A DNA stretch of 64,000 nucleotides from Gammaproteobacteria bacterium (GCA_036383255.1 DASVOS010000007.1:1-64000), one strand, 5' to 3'. Counted from the first letter of the stretch, positions 25,806-33,478 are shown. Program-made: numbers and translations. The notes: generated from the sequence alone by a model not told the origin.

Positions 25806-26653
25806 CAGAGATCCCTCCAAGCTTGGACCTTATCGTGAAGTGCAGTAACTAGTTCAGCTTTATTTTTAACTGGAAATAGAATCAAAATAACATTCAACTT
25901 TGTCTCGACTTTTTCTAATTCTTCAGAAAATTTCTTTTCTAATCTTTCTACTTCTGTATTTAAATCATTAGTAAACTTTTCGCATATATCTTCATTCCCA
26001 TCGTAAGCACTGCCACTGTATGTGCATACACAAGGCACCCAAACTTCGTTGAGTATCTTGTCAAGAACTGTGTGCTGATGAAGTAGTTCTTTCCAATGTT
26101 GGATATCAGGCGTATCTTCAGCTATCCGATCTGAGAGCAGCAAGAATTCGCTTCGTAGATAGTCCGTCTTGAAATGTTCCACTATATCCTTGGCTAGTTC
26201 AGCAACGCCTGCGGCACCATCATCGTAAAGCTTCGATTCTCCAAGCCACAACTGTCGCTTCTCGCCTTTCACAAGTACATGCACGCCGTCGAACCCATGA
26301 ACAGTTGCGTTCATTGAGTCTTTGAAATAAATCTTTGAAAGAAGAGGGACAGTCCCGACGAAATCACTTAGAAGCAGATGAAGAATTACTTCACCAAACT
26401 CACCTCTACGTTGATATTTATCGGTCTCGTATAGACGTTTCGCTGACTCTCGGACTCTGTATGTAAGATCTCGGTTCGCGACCGTTGTGACATTAGACCC
26501 AAAGACGAATTCCGGGATTACTCCAGTAATAATCTCTACCAGAGCGTCAAGACGGAATTGCTTTTGTTCGAAGCCAACGTAATAGACACGAAGCTTATCG
26601 GTGCACGAATGCTCCGTAATTACGCGGCTTGCATGAAGTATGTTATCGGCCAC
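25805..26653 (-). CDS. hamA: Hachiman nuclease HamA (DUF1837)
   Basis: A 282-residue DUF1837 protein, the effector of Hachiman antiphage defence. PD-(D/E)xK nuclease residues are visible: RRGEFGE (82-88), HGFDGVHV (119-126, Asp122) and the GESK motif (Glu139 and Lys141), spaced as in characterised HamA. The C-terminal 60 residues form a charged coiled coil (LEKKFSEELEKVETK). HamA degrades DNA broadly when released by HamB, causing abortive infection. The GTG start has a strong GGGAGGG before it. It is translationally coupled to hamB. A possible -10 box TATACT is at 26,705-26,710 on the minus strand. Confidence 0.85.
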   Translation of the reverse strand: MADNILHASRVITEHSCTDKLRVYYVGFEQKQFRLDALVEIITGVIPEFVFGSNVTTVANRDLTYRVRESAKRLYETDKYQRRGEFGEVILHLLLSDFVGTVPLLSKIYFKDSMNATVHGFDGVHVLVKGEKRQLWLGESKLYDDGAAGVAELAKDIVEHFKTDYLRSEFLLLSDRIAEDTPDIQHWKELLHQHTVLDKILNEVWVPCVCTYSGSAYDGNEDICEKFTNDLNTEVERLEKKFSEELEKVETKLNVILILFPVKNKAELVTALHDKVQAWRDL

Positions 26654-26785
26654 GCCTAGCCCTCCCTGCAGCGCGTCCGTATCCCCCGATATTCCCCGAA
26701 CTTGAGTATAGAGGATGAATGCCTTTAGTTAGATCTTTTGCACACTTAATTAATACATCTCTACAGCTAATACAGGCGATGTCAC

Positions 26786-26914
26786 TGAAAAAGCGTAGCG
26801 AGCGAAGGCGGAGCTAGGCGCGGCCCGCTCGCCGCTCCCGCACATCCCTGTGCTCCGCGGCACGTACGCATCCCTGCTACAGACAACGCCCTGGCGAGCG
26901 CAGTAGCTTTTTCA
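26786..26914. repeat. Large palindromic intergenic element (copy 3, class A)
   Basis: A 129-base element with perfect outer repeats TGAAAAAGC / GCTTTTTCA. The right edge supplies the TGA stop of the minus-strand DUF899 gene. About 65 internal bases match copy 2 almost exactly in reverse complement, and most of the same block recurs in copy 4. It separates the AT-rich Hachiman cassette from host-like DNA. Confidence 0.88.
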
Positions 26915-27631
26915 ATAAGTGACCCTGGGGTACCAGTCGCGCCCCCTACCTTCAGGGGTAAGGTCCAATAGATTCCACAGCGGCCAGATGAGATCCACAT
27001 GCCGGAAGTTCTGGCCCTTCTCGGCCTTCGCGAACATGAGCTCGCTGCCCCAGAAGTGGCGGACCTTGCCGTTCCGCTTCACGAACACGTTCATCATCGG
27101 CATCTGGTCGCCGGAGGCGTCCTCGCCGTGGTAGATGCGGTTGTAGCTGTTGTCGGCGGACGAGAGGAAACGCAGGTTGCGCCAGCCGCGGTTGCGGGCG
27201 AAGGTCATGATGCGCGGCAGCGGCGACTTGGCGACGATGGCGAGGTTGGCCCGCTGGTTCACGTGGCCCGCGGCGCCCTCCAGGGAGTCGATGATGGAGG
27301 TGCACATGGGACAGGGGTGCTCCATGGCGAGGCTGTACATGTAGTTGTAGAGGATCAGGGTGTCCTTGCCCGGCGCGAAGAGCTCCGAGAGGCGCACCTT
27401 GCGCATGCCCACCACCTCCGCGGCCTCGTCGAACACGAAGTCCTCCGGCACCTCTCCCCCCAAGGGCAGCTTGCGGCGCTGCTTCGCCACCTCTTCCACC
27501 TGGCGGCGCAGGGCGATCTCGGCTTTCAGCAGCTTGTCCCGCGCCTTGCGGTAAGCGGGGGTCTCGTTGGGGAAACGGCCGGCGGGCTTGGCGGACTTCT
27601 TGGTCTTCTTCTTGCGGGATTTCTGGACCAT
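26912..27631 (-). CDS. DUF899 thioredoxin-like protein
   Basis: A 239-residue protein beginning with a Lys-rich segment (MVQKSRKKKTKKSAKPAGR), then the DUF899 core. Visible features are TPAYRKARDKLLKAEIALRRQ, LSELFAPGKDTLILYNYMY, and a CPMC motif inside MEHPCPMCTSIIDSLEG, the position of the redox Cys pair in AhpC/thioredoxin-like folds. The conserved terminus RGRDWYPRVTY is present. The reaction is unknown. GGAG lies seven bases before the selected ATG; two in-frame ATGs upstream have no ribosome site. The stop lies in palindromic element copy 3. Confidence 0.85.
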   Translation of the reverse strand: MVQKSRKKKTKKSAKPAGRFPNETPAYRKARDKLLKAEIALRRQVEEVAKQRRKLPLGGEVPEDFVFDEAAEVVGMRKVRLSELFAPGKDTLILYNYMYSLAMEHPCPMCTSIIDSLEGAAGHVNQRANLAIVAKSPLPRIMTFARNRGWRNLRFLSSADNSYNRIYHGEDASGDQMPMMNVFVKRNGKVRHFWGSELMFAKAEKGQNFRHVDLIWPLWNLLDLTPEGRGRDWYPRVTY

Positions 27632-27908
27632 GCGAGGGCTCCAGGCATTCGGCATATGCCCTAGAGGATACATCTACCTTGCTTCGTGCATGAAAAAACT
27701 AAGAGACCTGGGTGGCTACGCCACCTTCCCCGCTATGCATCCTGCTTCGCGGGCAGCTAGGGGTGGGCCCTGTCGCTACGCATCCTGCTTCGCTCCCGGT
27801 CCAGGACACGCATCCCTGCGTGCCCGCTGGAAGCTGCGCTTCCAGCCCGTGCCCACCCATTCGGCCGGATGGTCCTGCCACCGGCAGGACCATAAAACAC
27901 CGGCCTCA
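27632..27908. repeat. Repeat-rich spacer with two 19-base direct repeats
   Basis: No gene is seen. GCTATGCATCCTGCTTCGC at 27,732-27,750 recurs with one change at 27,775-27,793, and ACACGCATCCCTGCGTG follows. A ten-base-pair hairpin TGGTCCTGCC / GGCAGGACCA at 27,870-27,892 lies downstream of the aquaporin stop. The GCATCC(C)TGC words recall class A palindromic elements, so this may be a decayed relative. Confidence 0.6.
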
Positions 27909-28574
27909 CTAGTCTCCGAGTGCCCCGAAGCGCTTGCGGGCGCGGATGGCGAGCACCAGCGCCGCCAGCGCGAGGCATTGAGCCAGCAGGAAGCCCAGCG
28001 CATCCAGGGGCCGGATTCCGGCGCCGGTGTCCGTGAACATGCGCGCCACGGTCAGGGCCGGGTTCGCGACGGCGTGGGAGGGCGTGAACCAGGTGGCGGC
28101 CACGAGGTAGGCGCCCACCGCGTAGGCCACGGCCTGGGAGCGGGTCTCCCCCACCCGGTGGATGACGATGAGCAGTCCCAGGGTCGCGACCCACTCGGAC
28201 CAGGCGAGCGTGAAGCCGGGCTGCGGGTGGGCCGAGAGCTGGAACAGCGGCAGCGCGAACAGCGAGTGAGTGAGCAGCACGCCGATGAGCGCGCCTCCGA
28301 ACTGCACGGCGAGATAGGCCGGCAGGTGCTTCCACTCCAGCTCCTTCTGGCAGCACATGAGCACGCTGACCAGCGGGTTGAAGTAGGCACCCGAGACGGG
28401 ATTGAGCGACAGGATCAGCGCCGAGATGCCGAAGCCCACGGCGAGCGAATCCGCCAGCACCACCTCGAAGCCGCCGCCGGCGAGGCGCGTGGCAGCGATG
28501 TCCGCGCCCGCGCCCACCAGGAACAGCAGCAGGGTGCCGATGAACTCGGCGATGAGTGCGTCGGAGAGGCGCAT
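27909..28574 (-). CDS. Aquaporin-family (MIP) channel
   Basis: A 221-residue six-helix membrane channel. The two half-helix signatures are visible: FNPLVS near 65-70 (a Leu variant of NPA) and ANPAL near 170-174. It is homologous to the AqpS-like protein encoded 1.4 kb away and shares its start (LIAEFIGTLLLFL against LLAEFLGTAFLLA). AqpS-type channels pass arsenite or methylarsenicals, so this may be a second metalloid or small-solute channel. It is not in the ars operon itself and a histone-like gene lies immediately upstream on the same strand. Confidence 0.85.
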   Translation of the reverse strand: MRLSDALIAEFIGTLLLFLVGAGADIAATRLAGGGFEVVLADSLAVGFGISALILSLNPVSGAYFNPLVSVLMCCQKELEWKHLPAYLAVQFGGALIGVLLTHSLFALPLFQLSAHPQPGFTLAWSEWVATLGLLIVIHRVGETRSQAVAYAVGAYLVAATWFTPSHAVANPALTVARMFTDTGAGIRPLDALGFLLAQCLALAALVLAIRARKRFGALGD

Positions 28575-28635
28575 CGCCCGAGCATATCGCCACGGGCACG
28601 AAGGTCACGCCGGATTTCACCATAAGTCATAAAGA

Positions 28636-28675
28636 CAAAGCCCCCGCCGATCCACCGGCGAGGGCTTTGGAAAAA
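28636..28675 (-). terminator. Hairpin terminator after the histone-like gene
   Basis: Arms CAAAGCCC..CCGCCG and CGGCG..GGGCTTTG form a long stem 17 bases beyond the stop codon. On the minus strand the stem is followed by TCTTTA, a weak U-tract. Confidence 0.75.
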
Positions 28676-28692
28676 TGCGGAACCTGAAGCGC

Positions 28693-28932
28693 TCAACCGA
28701 CGTTCACGGGCACCATGATGCCGCCGGCGCCCATGAGGGGATCCACGGGTGTGACCTGCATGGCTGCGACCATCGAGCGGGCCTTGCGGGCGCGGGCCTT
28801 CTTGCGGCCGGTCTTCTTGCCTGCCTTCCTGCGTCCGGCTTTCTTCTTGCCGGCCTTCTTCTTCCGGGCCGGGCGCTTCTTGCGGCTGGCCTTCTTCTTC
28901 CTGGAGGCGGTCTTCTTGCGTTTCTTGGCCAT
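28693..28932 (-). CDS. Very basic histone-H1-like small protein
   Basis: A 79-residue protein. Residues 1-52 are almost entirely Lys, Arg, Ala, Gly and Ser (KKKAGKKKAGRRKAGKK), like the C-terminal tail of histone H1 and bacterial AlgP or Hc-type proteins. Residues 53-79 are hydrophobic and Met/Val/Pro-rich (MVAAMQVTPVDPLMGAGG). It should bind DNA or RNA nonspecifically. GGAG lies six bases before the ATG and a hairpin terminator follows, so it is a genuine monocistronic gene. A comparable basic tail is found on the FPASDP-repeat protein near 53 kb. Confidence 0.8.
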   Translation of the reverse strand: MAKKRKKTASRKKKASRKKRPARKKKAGKKKAGRRKAGKKTGRKKARARKARSMVAAMQVTPVDPLMGAGGIMVPVNVG

Positions 28933-29129
28933 GGGCTTCTCCTGGAAAGGTGATTCTCCCGGTCACCGTATAACAGCATAGTTGCAGCCGGGTGACGGCC
29001 TCAAGCGGCGGCGCCCAGGCCTGGGGCAGCGGGGTTAAGACGAATCGGTGCGTTAAATGGGGGCTTGAGGGTCAAGACTCAGGCCATCTTCGGGATTCTG
29101 GCGCCGCTCCTGCGACCCTGGGAGCGGCG

Positions 29130-29930
29130 GTGAGAATCGGTATCGTCTCTGACCTGTACATAGACAAGCTCGGCAGCCCCCCGCTGCCGACGGAGATGCC
29201 GGACGTCATGGTGCTGGCCGGCAACATCGGCTGCGGCACCAAGGGCGTCGAATGGGCGGCCAGGACCTACACCTGCCCCGTCATCTACGTGCTGGGAAAC
29301 TACTCTTACCGCAACCATGACCTCGCCGGCTTCGACGAGGAGCTGCGCGCAACCGCCTGGGGCTCGAACCTGCACCTGCTGCAGAACGACACGATCTTCA
29401 TCCGCGGCATGCGCTTCATAGGCGCCACCCTGTGGACGGACTTCGCGCTGTTCGGCGACGCGGTGAGCGGGATGGTGGCGGCCGATAACCTCTGCGAGGA
29501 CTACAAGTACATCCGCAACAGCGAGGGAAAGCCGGTCACGCCGGCCGATACGATGGCGCTGCATCGCCAGAGCGTGGATTACCTGTGGCGCACCGCGACG
29601 GATCCGTACGACGACGGCCACACCGTGATCGTCACCCATCACGCACCCTCGTCGCGTTCCATACCGGCCGGATACCAGGACGACCGGGCAGCCGCCTGCT
29701 TCGCCTCGAACCTAGATGAGCTCGTCATCGAGGCCGACGCCATGCTATGGGTGCATGCGGGAGTCTATGGGCCGGTGGATTACATGCTCGGGAACACCCG
29801 CGTGGTGGCGAACCCACGCGGCGTCCCCATGGGAAAGGGTCTGCGGGGAGTGGAGAATTTCAGGGCCGATTACACCCTGCAGATGCACGGCAATCCGAGG
29901 GAGGGCACGGGATGGTGGTCTTCGACGTGA
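29130..29930 (+). CDS. Metallophosphoesterase-fold protein with lost metal ligands (pseudoenzyme)
   Basis: A 266-residue protein whose overall sequence follows calcineurin-like phosphoesterases (RIGIVSD start, MPDVMVLAGNIGCG, ATLWTDFALFGD, VIVTHHAPSSRSIP, VANPRGVP). The catalytic positions are changed: SDLH becomes SDLY (residues 8-11), GD becomes GN in LAGNIG, GNHE becomes GNYS, and the final GHVHD becomes AGVYG. The first Asp, the Asn of GN and the THH histidine remain. The intact frame, GTG start with GGGAG upstream and otherwise good conservation argue for a functional non-catalytic protein. It converges on the aqpS gene with 13 bases between stops. Confidence 0.82.
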   Translation: MRIGIVSDLYIDKLGSPPLPTEMPDVMVLAGNIGCGTKGVEWAARTYTCPVIYVLGNYSYRNHDLAGFDEELRATAWGSNLHLLQNDTIFIRGMRFIGATLWTDFALFGDAVSGMVAADNLCEDYKYIRNSEGKPVTPADTMALHRQSVDYLWRTATDPYDDGHTVIVTHHAPSSRSIPAGYQDDRAAACFASNLDELVIEADAMLWVHAGVYGPVDYMLGNTRVVANPRGVPMGKGLRGVENFRADYTLQMHGNPREGTGWWSST

Positions 29931-29943
29931 GAGGGACGGGCAT

Positions 29944-30606
29944 CTAGCCCGCCGTTTGCCGCCGGCCCGCGGACAAGGCTGCCCACATGACCAGCGCCGC
30001 CGCCGATTGCCCGGCGATGAACCCGGGCACATCCGCAGGCCTGATGCCGGTGAACGTATCCGTGAGGCTGCGCGCCACCGTGACGGCGGGGTTGGCGAAG
30101 GACGTGGAGGCCGTGAACCAGTAAGCCGCGGTGATCCAGCAGCCCACGGCGGCGGCCACCGCCGCGACCCCTTGTCGCGAGACGCAGTGGATGACGAGCA
30201 GCAGGCCCAGGGTGGCGATGCACTCGGACCACATGAGCGCGAGACCGGAGCGGGGCTTGCTCGCGCTCTCCAGCAGCGGCAGCGCGAACATGCCGTGGGT
30301 GACGATGACGCCCGCCACGGCACCGGTGGACTGCGCCAGCAGGTAGCCCGGCACGCGGCTCCAAGCGAGGTCGCCACGCGCCGCCATCATGAGGGTGACC
30401 AGGGGATTGAAGTGGGCGCCCGAAACGGGCGCGAAGACGAGGATCAATGCCGCCAGCCCCAAGCCGGTAGCCACGGAGTTGGCCAGCAGCGCTATGGCCG
30501 CGTTCCCGCCCGCGAGGCGCTCGCCCATGATGCCGGAGCCCACCACGACAGCCAATAGAAATGCGGTACCGAGGAACTCGGCGAGAAGCGCTTCTTTCAG
30601 TTTCAT
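29944..30606 (-). CDS. aqpS: AqpS-like aquaporin of the arsenic operon
   Basis: A 220-residue six-helix MIP channel with HFNPLVT near 65-71 and ANPAVT near 170-175. It is the last gene of the arsR-arsI-arsC-aqpS series. In Sinorhizobium and relatives AqpS replaces ArsB as the exit route for arsenite or trivalent organoarsenicals produced by the reductase, and no ArsB or Acr3 gene is present here. It is separated from arsC by a degenerate palindromic element, which could reduce its expression relative to arsC. Confidence 0.85.
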   Translation of the reverse strand: MKLKEALLAEFLGTAFLLAVVVGSGIMGERLAGGNAAIALLANSVATGLGLAALILVFAPVSGAHFNPLVTLMMAARGDLAWSRVPGYLLAQSTGAVAGVIVTHGMFALPLLESASKPRSGLALMWSECIATLGLLLVIHCVSRQGVAAVAAAVGCWITAAYWFTASTSFANPAVTVARSLTDTFTGIRPADVPGFIAGQSAAALVMWAALSAGRRQTAG

Positions 30607-30614
30607 ATATCCCC

Positions 30615-30742
30615 ATAAAACGATGGATTTTGCTTACTGGCTAGGCGCGGGCGTCCCGAGGAGCCCGGAGCGTACTCTTCACGTACGTGAGGACTCCGAG
30701 TGGCGGCCGCAACGACGCCAGGAAGCAAAAGACGCGTTTTAT
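30615..30742. repeat. Degenerate palindromic intergenic element (copy 6)
   Basis: Outer repeats ATAAAACG / CGTTTTAT are perfect, and the right edge overlaps the arsC TAA stop. An internal CGTAC-TCTTCA-CGTACG hairpin matches the position and loop of the class B element hairpins with a different stem sequence. Otherwise it has diverged strongly from the other copies. Confidence 0.65.
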
Positions 30743-31236
30743 TGCGCGCCTATCTCGGTAATGTGCTTCTGGATCGCCATGCGGTCGAGCTTGTCGAGCG
30801 GCAGGCTGGTGAACACCTCGATGCGGCGGCGCAGCGCCAGGAGCGTGTCCCGGAAGGCCTTGCGCTTGTCCTCGTCACTGCCCTGCACCGCCGCCGGATC
30901 CGGCAGGCCCCAGTGGGCGGTCATGGGCTGGCCCGGCCAGTAGGGACAAGGCTCCTGCGCCGCCTGGTCGCAGACGGTGAACACGAAGTCCATCCGTGGG
31001 GCGCCGGGTCGAGCGAACTCATCCCAGCTCTTGCTGCGCAGGCCCTCGATGGGAAAGCGGTTGTGCTTCAGGGTCTCCAGGCTGAAGGGGTTCACCTCGC
31101 CCCTGGGCTGGCTGCCGGCGCTGAAGCCGCGGAAGCGGCCGTGGTTCAGCGCCGGATGGTTCATGAGCGCCTCGCCCAGGATGGAGCGCGCGGAGTTGCC
31201 CGTGCAGAGGAACAGCACGTTGTAGGTCTTGGACAC
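30739..31236 (-). CDS. arsC: Thioredoxin-coupled arsenate reductase ArsC
   Basis: A 165-residue low-molecular-weight-phosphatase-like arsenate reductase. The P-loop CTGNSARS starts at Cys11 and the later resolving cysteines are in FTVCDQAAQEPCPYWPG (near 88-98). It reduces As(V) to As(III), which the adjacent AqpS-like channel could release. It lies six bases after arsI on the same strand. The ArsC type differs from the glutaredoxin-linked E. coli enzyme; a TrxC is encoded elsewhere in the window. Confidence 0.92.
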   Translation of the reverse strand: MSKTYNVLFLCTGNSARSILGEALMNHPALNHGRFRGFSAGSQPRGEVNPFSLETLKHNRFPIEGLRSKSWDEFARPGAPRMDFVFTVCDQAAQEPCPYWPGQPMTAHWGLPDPAAVQGSDEDKRKAFRDTLLALRRRIEVFTSLPLDKLDRMAIQKHITEIGAQ

Positions 31237-31242
31237 GGGACC

Positions 31243-31740
31243 TCAGGCGCAGCAGCCGGGCTTGCCGGCCTCGGAGGGCTTGCAGCAACCCGCGGTGGCG
31301 GCGGTCTCGGCCGCGCGGGCGGCCTGCTCCGGGGTGCAGCAGGCGGCGTCCGCCTCCTTCTCGTGGCCGCCGTAGACGGTGACGTCGCCGAAGGTGAAGA
31401 AGCTCTCCCAGCGGATGCCTTGGGGGTCCGCGGCCCAGTACTTGTCGGAGCGGGCATAGCAACAGGCGGTGTCGTGCTCGGCGTAGGCCACCGCTTCGGC
31501 GGCCATCAGCCGCTCGCCGATGGCTTCCAGCTCCGCCTTGTCCTCGGCCTGGATGCCGAGGTGGCTCAGGCCCGGGACCTGGCCGCGCCGGGAGATGGCG
31601 AAATTCACGCGCGGGTCTTCGAGCATCCACTTGGCGTAGTCACCCTTCTCCACCGTGGGGCCGGCGCCGAAGAGCGTGGAGTAGAAGCGGATGGACTGGG
31701 CGAGGTCAGCGACGGCGACGTGCACGTGCAGGCGTTTCAT
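31243..31740 (-). CDS. arsI: ArsI/CadI-type dioxygenase (C-As lyase)
   Basis: A 165-residue vicinal-oxygen-chelate protein. The proposed iron ligands are in place: His5 (LHVHV), His60 (GLSHLG) and Glu112 (RWESF). The Cys pair at 93-94 in TACCYARSDK is the trivalent organoarsenic-binding site of ArsI. ArsI cleaves the carbon-arsenic bond of methylarsenite and trivalent aromatic arsenicals. The C-terminal 35 residues carry three more Cys pairs (ACC, GCCK, GCCA), a likely metalloid-binding tail. Its ATG lies inside the 3' end of arsR, a 35-base overlap. Confidence 0.9.
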   Translation of the reverse strand: MKRLHVHVAVADLAQSIRFYSTLFGAGPTVEKGDYAKWMLEDPRVNFAISRRGQVPGLSHLGIQAEDKAELEAIGERLMAAEAVAYAEHDTACCYARSDKYWAADPQGIRWESFFTFGDVTVYGGHEKEADAACCTPEQAARAAETAATAGCCKPSEAGKPGCCA

Positions 31741-32086
31741 GTCTCTTCTCCTTGCGGGTCTTGGCGGGTACGGGAGCGCAGCCGCCGGCCACGCCGCAGT
31801 CGGCGCCCTGGCAGCAGTTCTCCGAGAGGTAGCCGATGAGGCCGTTCATGGCGGCGAAATCGGCGGTCTGATGCAGCGTGCGGCCCTCGCGCCGCTCCAG
31901 CACGAGGCCGGCATGGCGCAGGCCCGCGAGGTGGAAGGACAGCGTGGCGGGCGCGAGGTCCAGCCGCTCGCCTATGGTGCCCACCGGCAGGCCTTGCGGC
32001 CCCGCCTGCACCAGCAAGCGGTAGATCGCGAGGCGGCTCTCGTGGGCCAGGGCCCCGAGGGCGCGGATGGCGGTAGTTGATTCCAT
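31706..32086 (-). CDS. arsR: ArsR repressor of the arsenic operon
   Basis: A 126-residue winged-helix repressor (ALAHESRLAIYRLLVQAG; recognition helix LAPATLSFHLAGLRHAGLV). The As(III) site is C-terminal: Cys91, Cys92 and Cys97 in ENCCQGADC, as in Acidithiobacillus ferrooxidans ArsR, plus Cys103. The last 20 residues are basic (KTRKEKRHETPARARRRR) and overlap the start of arsI. There is no ribosome site before the ATG, and the promoter predicts a leaderless message. Confidence 0.92.
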   Translation of the reverse strand: MESTTAIRALGALAHESRLAIYRLLVQAGPQGLPVGTIGERLDLAPATLSFHLAGLRHAGLVLERREGRTLHQTADFAAMNGLIGYLSENCCQGADCGVAGGCAPVPAKTRKEKRHETPARARRRR

Positions 32087-32121
32087 ATTTCTAATAATAT
32101 GGAAATATAACTGGAAGTCAA
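32084..32121 (-). promoter_or_regulatory. arsR promoter and operator, leaderless layout
   Basis: On the minus strand TTGACT (32,121-32,116), a 16-base spacer and TATTAT (32,099-32,094) form a near-consensus sigma-70 promoter. Seven bases separate the -10 box from the arsR ATG, so transcription should start at or next to the ATG. The inverted repeat ATATTTC-N10-GAAATAT (32,085-32,108) covers the -10 box and start codon and is the best ArsR operator candidate. Confidence 0.8.
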
Positions 32122-32147
32122 GAGCCGGAGCTGGAAGCCGCGCTCCG

Positions 32148-32594
32148 CTAGGGGATAAGGGTCTTGGCCATGAAGCTGGAGGAGCTGGGGCAGAGGCCGG
32201 CGAACTGCTCGGTGGCGGCGATGCCGGCGGGCGCCTCGCTGCGCGGGAGCTTGCGATAGTCCAGGCCGGCGAAGAACGCTTCCGCGGTGGTGGTGAGCAG
32301 GTACAGCTCCCGCACGCCCTCCTCCCGCGCATGGTCCTCCATGGCCTGCACCAGGCGCTTGCCCAGCCCCAGGCCGCGGTGCGCCTCGTCCACCGCCACG
32401 GAGCGCAGCAGGGCCGCCTCGCCCTGCACGTCCAGGCCCGCGCAGCCGACGAGCACGGGACCCAGATGCGCCACCTTGAAGTGCTCCAGCATCCCGGGGG
32501 TGATGTCCTCGGTGGAGAGATCCGCCGCTTCCAGCAGCAGGCCCATCGTGGCCTCGTCATGGGAGCTGAACGGTGCGAGGACGATCTCTGACAT
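32148..32594 (-). CDS. arsN2: ArsN2-type GNAT acetyltransferase
   Basis: A 148-residue GNAT-fold protein with the acetyl-CoA pyrophosphate loop AHRGLGLGKRLVQAM (near 71-85), ADLSTEDITPGMLEHF at the N-terminus and the ELYLLTTTAEAFFAGLDY block typical of ArsN2 proteins linked to ars operons. Related ArsN1 acetylates phosphinothricin-like arsenicals; the ArsN2 substrate is not established. It begins three bases after the ppk2 stop, so it belongs to the lhr-ppk2 transcript but lies directly before the arsR promoter. Confidence 0.88.
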   Translation of the reverse strand: MSEIVLAPFSSHDEATMGLLLEAADLSTEDITPGMLEHFKVAHLGPVLVGCAGLDVQGEAALLRSVAVDEAHRGLGLGKRLVQAMEDHAREEGVRELYLLTTTAEAFFAGLDYRKLPRSEAPAGIAATEQFAGLCPSSSSFMAKTLIP

Positions 32595-32597
32595 GGC

Positions 32598-33478
32598 TCA
32601 AGCCCCTTTCTTCGAGAGTTGCTTGCGGGCGGCCTTGAGCTCCTTGCGCCGCCCGGCATCCAATTTAGGGTAGCTCATCTTGAGTCCCGCCAGGGTGTCC
32701 ACCGCCACCTGGGAGATGAGCAGGCGCGCGTTCTCCTTGTCGTCCGCCGGGATCACGTACCAGGGCGCGTCCTTGGTGCTGGTGGCGGCGAGGCAGTCGG
32801 CATAGGCCCGCATGTAGTCCTTCCAGTGCCCGCGCTCCTCGAGGTCATCCGGGTTGAACTTCCAGTTCTTCTGGGGATCGTCCAGGCGCGCCAGGAGGCG
32901 CTTGCGCTGCTCTTCCTTCGAGAGGTGCAGGTAGAACTTCACCACGCGGGTGCCGTCCTCGTGCAGGTGGCGCTCGAACTCGCGGATGGCGTGGTAGCGC
33001 TCCGCCCAGAAGACCTGGTCCACCTTCCTGGCCTTCACGCCTTCGCCCCGCAGCAGCTGCGGGTGCACGCGGGTGACCAGCACCTCCTCGTAGTAGGAGC
33101 GGTTGAAGATGCCGAGGTACCCGCGCTCCGGCAGGTCGCGGCTGGCGCGCCACAGGAAGTCGTGCTTGAGCTCCTCTTCGCTGGGCCGCTTGAAGCTGCG
33201 GATGTGGCAGCCCTGGGGGTTCACGCCGGACATGACGTGGCTGATGGCGCCGTCCTTGCCGGCGGCGTCCATGGCCTGGAAGATGAACAGCACCGCGTAG
33301 CGCTCCGAGGCATAGAGCAGCTGCTGCAGCTCGCTCAGGCGGCTCACGTGGGACTCGAGAATCTCGCGGTAGCGCTGGGTGGAGCCGTACACGGGCTCGA
33401 TGCGGGTGGGCCAGTCCTCGAGGTCCAGCTTCCCGCCGGGTTTGACCCTGAGACCCTTGGTCTTGATCGCCGCCACGC

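Noticed and set aside
25805-25820. Alternative hamB start five codons upstream
   Set aside because: It would consume the GGAGG ribosome site; the ATG in TGATG is properly spaced from that site and fits coupling with hamA.
21564-26914. Repeats around 21.6 and 26.8 kb as a CRISPR array
   Set aside because: The units are long, palindromic and widely spaced, with no regular spacer series and no cas genes.
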